Below are positions 46,117 through 49,676 of a DNA stretch of 49,676 nucleotides, piece after piece; within the stretch, counting starts at the first letter, position 1, and each line of letters opens with the position of its first letter. The position numbers were made by a program, and so were the translations under genes. Origin of the DNA: Hyphomonadaceae bacterium (GTDB lineage Bacteria > Pseudomonadota > Alphaproteobacteria > Caulobacterales > Hyphomonadaceae). The stretch lies in contig JADKDU010000015.1 in the NCBI GenBank assembly GCA_016714495.1, forward strand, positions 1 to 49,676, given 5' to 3'. The notes beneath the pieces were generated by a model that was not told the DNA's origin, ran no database searches, and saw nothing but the letters and a program-made list of their open reading frames with translations.

Positions 46117-46204
46117 TGGGCGACGTCCCGCCTGATGGACTGGACAGAGAGTTCTATCTTTTCAGATATTTACGAGGGTCGTGACACACTGGGGACACAC
46201 TGGT
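46117..46204 (+). repeat. repeat head joined to att-like direct repeat, copy 2
   Basis: CGTCTGATC-TTGGGCGACGTCCCGCC is another dispersed-repeat head. It runs straight into TGATGGACTGGACAGAGAG (46133-46151), which resembles the DusA codons for MM-D-W-T, and then the 22-bp core shared with copy 1 (46157-46178) and GACACACTGGGGACACACTG. Copy 1 is at 18711-18785, 27.4 kb away, same orientation. This is the right-hand candidate boundary of the accessory island. Confidence 0.6.
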
Positions 46205-46539
46205 TTCGAGTTCCCCTCGGAAGCATCCGGCAACACGGAGCAATTCCGACGGTGCTGACATCTGTGGATGGCCCCTGGTCCGCAAGAGATAATTGAGCTT
46301 CGAGGGTAATCTGCGGGGTGCGGACATCTGTTCGGCCTGTTTGTGCGGCGGATGATGGCCGCTGGCCCTGATGGAGTCCGCTGATCAGGTCCCATACAAG
46401 TTAACGAGCACGACGCTCAGTCAGTTACCTCGGGTTGTCCTGGTCCGCGGCCACGGTCAGATCATCATCAAGCTCTCTTGCCCCTCACAGCTTCAGCGCC
46501 GGCTCGCTCGTCGAGCGGCTGATCTCAGTCCATGTCAGG
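46205..46539. other. left end of the IS110 element and flank
   Basis: No gene is seen. The left subterminal inverted repeat of the IS110-family element is at 46264-46277. Confidence 0.45.
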
Positions 46540-47636
46540 TCATGCGGCTATCGGCCGATAGACCTCGCCGCGCGCCATGACGGCCCAGGCGATGCGGGCG
46601 GTTTTGTTGGCCATGGCGACGGTTGCAACGCGCGCCGGCCGTCGTTCGAGCAACGAGCGGACCCATGGCGCTGCGGCCAGGGCGTCGGTCTTCGCTCGTC
46701 GCACAACCGAGGTGGCGCCGACGACCAGCAACTTGCGCAGATAGCCGTCGCCCATCTTGGAGATGCGACCCAGGCGGTCCTTGCCGCCGGAGGAGTTCTG
46801 ACGTGGAACCAGCCCCAGGAAGGCGGCGAACTCGCGGCCCGAGCGGAACATCGTCGGGTTGGGGATAGAGGCTGACAGCGCTGTGGCGCCGATGACGCCG
46901 ACGCCCGGTATCGTCGCCAGACGCTGACTTAGTTCATCCTGGCGATGCCAAGCCAGCAACCGCCGATCCATCCGGCCGATCTCATCGGCGAGGAGGGCAA
47001 GCTGATCTGCCAACGCCAGCAACGCCGTCCTGGCGATGTCGGGCACAATGGCTTCGTCCGCCGATCGAACGTCCTCAATCAACTCATCGACCTTGCGTGC
47101 GCCGAGAGGCGCGATCAGACCGAACTCGGCGCAGTGACCGCGAATGGCGTTGATCAGCATTGTTCTCTGACGGACCAGCAGCTCCCGAGCTTTGTGCAGG
47201 GTCAGAACCGATTGGCGCTCGGCGCTCTTGAGCGGCACAAAGCGCATGTTCGGCCGCTGCACCGCTTCGCATATCGCTTCGGCGTCGGCTGCGTCATTCT
47301 TCTGCCGACGGAGATAGGCCTTCACATAGCTGGGCGGCATCATGCGCACGTCATGGCCCAGCTTGGAAAGCTCGCGGGTCCAGAAGTGCGCCGTCGCGCA
47401 CGCCTCCATCCCGATCAGGCAGGGATCCAGTTTCTCGAAGAAGGGGATGACTTCGCGTCGCCGAAGTTTTCGGCGAACCACGACCTGGCCCTCGGCGTCG
47501 ACGCCGTGAACTTGAAAAACGGACTTGGCCAGATCAAGGCCGACAATGATAGGCTGCATGTGGATGGCTCCTGCGCAGGTTGCTTCTCAACACAGCCACC
47601 TTAGGCGCTTCGACGCCGCAGTCAGGGGCCATCCAC
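46264..47636 (-). mobile_element. IS110-family insertion sequence
   Basis: A perfect 14-bp inverted repeat (GTGGATGGCCCCTG at 46264-46277, its complement at 47623-47636) brackets an intact transposase. Subterminal repeats of this kind occur in the IS1111 branch of IS110. True ends lie some bases outside and cannot be fixed without the empty site; no target duplication is expected. The 276 bp between the left repeat and the transposase stop could include the guide RNA region described for IS110 elements. Confidence 0.8.
46540..47559 (-). CDS. IS110-family transposase
   Basis: The 339-aa protein starts MQPIIVGLDLAKSVFQVHGV, the DEDD catalytic domain, with LIGMEACATAHFW and KNDAADAEAICEAVQRP supplying further acidic residues. 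The C-terminal Transposase_20 domain has LATIPGVGVIGATALSASI, FAAFLGLVPRQNSSGGKDRL and RISKMGDGYLRKLLVVGA, with the conserved Ser. Complete and apparently functional. These enzymes act like site-specific recombinases, some guided by an RNA from the element's end. Confidence 0.95.
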   Translation of the reverse strand: MQPIIVGLDLAKSVFQVHGVDAEGQVVVRRKLRRREVIPFFEKLDPCLIGMEACATAHFWTRELSKLGHDVRMMPPSYVKAYLRRQKNDAADAEAICEAVQRPNMRFVPLKSAERQSVLTLHKARELLVRQRTMLINAIRGHCAEFGLIAPLGARKVDELIEDVRSADEAIVPDIARTALLALADQLALLADEIGRMDRRLLAWHRQDELSQRLATIPGVGVIGATALSASIPNPTMFRSGREFAAFLGLVPRQNSSGGKDRLGRISKMGDGYLRKLLVVGATSVVRRAKTDALAAAPWVRSLLERRPARVATVAMANKTARIAWAVMARGEVYRPIAA

Positions 47637-47689
47637 CCCATCAAGTTAACTTGCCTGGGTTCAATTGACACCGCGCATGAGATCAGCTT

Positions 47690-47719
47690 ACGCCACCGCC
47701 TTGCTCCAGACGGAGTCCG
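47690..47719 (+). repeat. 30-bp direct repeat, copy 1
   Basis: It matches 49366-49395 at 29 of 30 positions (ACGCCACCGCCTTGCTCCAG then ACGGAGTCCG). Both copies end a minus-strand frame with DSVWSKAVA. Confidence 0.6.
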
Positions 47720-49010
47720 CCCGTGAAGCGGCGCGGCCTGTCGGAAGATGATCTCGATCAGTTAAGCGAGCTTGGCGTACCGCGCATAGGGTAACCGCAT
47801 TAGCCAGGCTCAGCCTTGGGGACGACGCCGTTCTCGTCCCGGTGACCATGTGGGTAAATTTGACCGGTCCCTCCTTCAGATCGCCCACCGAACGATCAAG
47901 TTCGCTGAACATCGGGATACGCTCGTTTTCCCAACCTGATTGGTGAGAGTGACGCACATTCCGCTCGTTTAAGTTTCAGCTCCCCAAGAAGGATACTTTC
48001 GTATTTTCCAAGCAGGAATTTGTCACCCCTTGTAGATGGTGATGGCCGTAGGCTTGAAGGTGAGAGCCGCTGATACGCGAAGAGTTGCTCCGTACCGGGC
48101 GCGTGCATCGGCGCTTACTCAGGCGGTGGCACGCCATGGTTGCTGACGCCCGCCATCGGTGTCGTACATGTATACGCGACCGTAGGTGATCAAGGGCCAT
48201 CCATGGGTTGCTACAACCCCGATGATGTTGATTTCGTCCCCACCGCGCGGGCCGTTGTCAGTCAGCGGGAATTACCAGTTCCCGGCTCCGGGTACATGCC
48301 CATCGCGTTACGAGAAACCCATGGCGTAGATTTCGGGTTTATACTTCGGATTGCCCTGAGCTGGGTTGTCACAAGGGTACCGAGCCGTCGTCGTTAAAGG
48401 GCGACAGTTTGCAGCATGCTTCCGCATGGGTTCCCAGGCATCCAGGCTGTTGCCATGTTCGCTGGGCGGCGTTTTGGCGAAGAGGCGTACTCGTAGGCAG
48501 TGCCGATCACCGTCTGGAGCTTGCCATCCTGGCCCAAAGTGATCCTTGTCGCGCCAATGTCGTTCCAAGCATCGGAGACAGAGATGTCTTTCACGTCAGT
48601 TGGCTTGTTGCCGCCGTGCATCGTAACGGGCTCGCGCTGGCTCCAGCCGCGCAATGTCCAGCCTGCCGTCCATGAGCTGATTGTAGGCGATATGAATCAA
48701 TTTATTCGTCGCGTACTGCCGCACGGGTGAACGATGGCATCGACTCCACCGCACTCTGCCCTTCACTTCCATCACCGGCGGGATACCCGGTGATCGGGAG
48801 TCAGGTCGAGTTCCCTTTACGCAGCATTGGAGGCGTTCTCTGGCTCCTTTTTCAGAATCAGGGCGTCGCCGACTGGAAGAAGGCAATCGCCCACGAGAAA
48901 GTGAGTCAAGGATCGTCTCATTTGGACTTTTGACCCAGCTGCAGCAGGCACTTGTGGCCCGGGCGCCTGTGTATCTGACGCCTGAGCCGGGATGGACTGA
49001 TATCAGCGCC
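47690..49010 (-). pseudogene. shattered PQQ-dependent aldose sugar dehydrogenase
   Basis: Minus-strand frames hold fragments in the right order for a soluble PQQ sugar dehydrogenase (YliI/Asd-like): NKLIHIAYNQLMDGRLDIAR (about 48680), DIGATRITLGQDGKLQTVIG (about 48540), NPKYKPEIYAMGF (about 48320), LTDNGPRGGDEINII and GWPLITYGRVYMYDTDGG (about 48270-48150), and GDKFLLGKYESILLGELKLK (about 48020). These families oxidise aldoses in the periplasm with PQQ. At least six frameshifts break it and the N-terminal part is barely recognisable. It ends at SRADSVWSKAVA, within a 30-bp direct repeat. Confidence 0.65.
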
Positions 49011-49676
49011 ATTATTGCCAGACATGCGGCCGTAACGACCGATCTACGCTTTAAAGCGTCCTCAACTTACCCAATACTAGGAGTTACAAATGATCCGGTC
49101 AGGCACACAGTGCATTTGCGAGAACGTCCCTAAACCTCCTTCTGTTGCACCTTCCAATCACGGTCATCGTGACTGCGGACACTTGATTTCTTAAGTCGAC
49201 GATGGTTCTCGCCTGTCGACGCGCAGGCCTTCGTTAGAGCCGGTCCAACTCAGACAGCTTTATCAGGATCTTCACTTCCCTCCTTGTCCGACCCGCGGAC
49301 GTTCCGAAGGGTTCTGTCAGGTAAACTCGCATGGGTTTTGTTGGCCTTTGCGGTCTGCTGCGATCACGCCACTGCCTTGCTCCAGACGGAGTCCGAGCGT
49401 ACCCGGAAGACGCGCAAGGTCGGCCTATGATCATGTGCCGTTGAATGCCGAACGCGCCGGAGATGGCGTACTTGCATTTCCGGAAAGCCCGCACCGAGTT
49501 TTGCGGTTTAAAGTTAGGCATCTCCGCTCGCGCCTTCGGATCCAGCAGATCGCGAGTTTTCGGCGCGGTTGTTCTCGCTGGATGGCATATCCCGATGGCG
49601 GTGATCGGGCCGACTTCTCCCGCGGAAACCAGAAGCGCAGGATTTGGGTCCGTCGGTAGCGATGCTCTGGCTCGAC
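49011..49676. other. degraded region, no intact gene
   Basis: Only short frames are present. The minus strand reads MPNFKPQNSVRAFRKCKYAI within 49234-49521, of unknown identity. The second copy of the 30-bp direct repeat lies at 49366-49395. Its similarity to the end of the dehydrogenase relic suggests a tandem relative or a duplicated 3' end. Confidence 0.4.
49366..49395 (+). repeat. 30-bp direct repeat, copy 2
   Basis: Differs from copy 1 by one C-to-T change. It lies about 1.68 kb from copy 1, with the dehydrogenase relic in between. Confidence 0.6.

Noticed and set aside
20003..46131. Classical chromosomal integron with attC sites
   Set aside because: Module heads fit TTRRRY, but the preceding G of GTTRRRY is mostly A, I could not find a convincing matching R'' (RYYYAAC), and no IntI with its characteristic extra segment is in the window. 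I report a cassette-like array only as a hypothesis.
20003..46131. CRISPR array
   Set aside because: The repeats are long, widely spaced by whole genes and degenerate; no regular 25-40 bp spacers and no cas genes are present.

Overview
The window looks like chromosomal DNA of a GC-rich alphaproteobacterium, probably near Caulobacterales or Rhizobiales. The basis is an HWE-family histidine kinase, an alphaproteobacterial-type ribosomal protein S21, a TonB-dependent receptor, FNR/FixK-type boxes and the codon bias. It has two contrasting halves.

Positions 1-17,000 are compact and every gene is intact except the one cut by the window edge. The genes are a KamA-type radical SAM enzyme, PfkB, PEP synthase, a Lon protease, an Hsp20 chaperone, a beta-CASP metallo-beta-lactamase RNase, PRPP synthetase, an AMP/thymidine phosphorylase, and a HlyD-permease-ATPase ABC exporter. 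From the ATPase to PRPP synthetase the genes are close-packed or overlap, forming one five-gene operon. FNR-like inverted repeats (TTGAT-N4-ATCAA type) lie upstream of the exporter operon, the RNase, hsp20-lon and possibly ppsA. I read this as an oxygen- or energy-limitation regulon combining glycolysis/gluconeogenesis, nucleotide-ribose salvage, RNA turnover and protein quality control.

Positions 17,000-49,676 are an accessory mosaic. It starts with an IS1182-like transposase relic, rpsU and a 5' fragment of dusA, a known island integration site. A second copy of the sequence next to that dusA fragment lies at 46.1 kb, so roughly 18.7-46.2 kb may be an integrated island. Inside are an AbiE toxin-antitoxin pair with a truncated antitoxin, two vWA-type secreted proteins (one split by an IS3 element with a 3-bp target duplication), CorA, a BrnT/HTH toxin-antitoxin pair, a short tyrosine recombinase, a TetR-SRPBCC-membrane protein operon, AraC, two CPBP proteases, a broken TonB receptor, an HWE kinase with its response regulator, and a GFA-family protein.

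The most unusual feature is a family of about ten same-orientation intergenic repeats sharing the core TTGGGCGA. They bound gene-sized modules. Two modules are duplicated: one encodes a TIR-like protein with a helical C-terminal part, the other a receiver-like protein lacking its phospho-acceptor Asp. The duplicated blocks begin and end at or inside these repeats, as mobile cassettes would. The copies carry different small indels, and the reading frame reconstructed from both copies is open.

Past 46.2 kb are an intact IS110-family element and the shattered remains of a PQQ-dependent sugar dehydrogenase.
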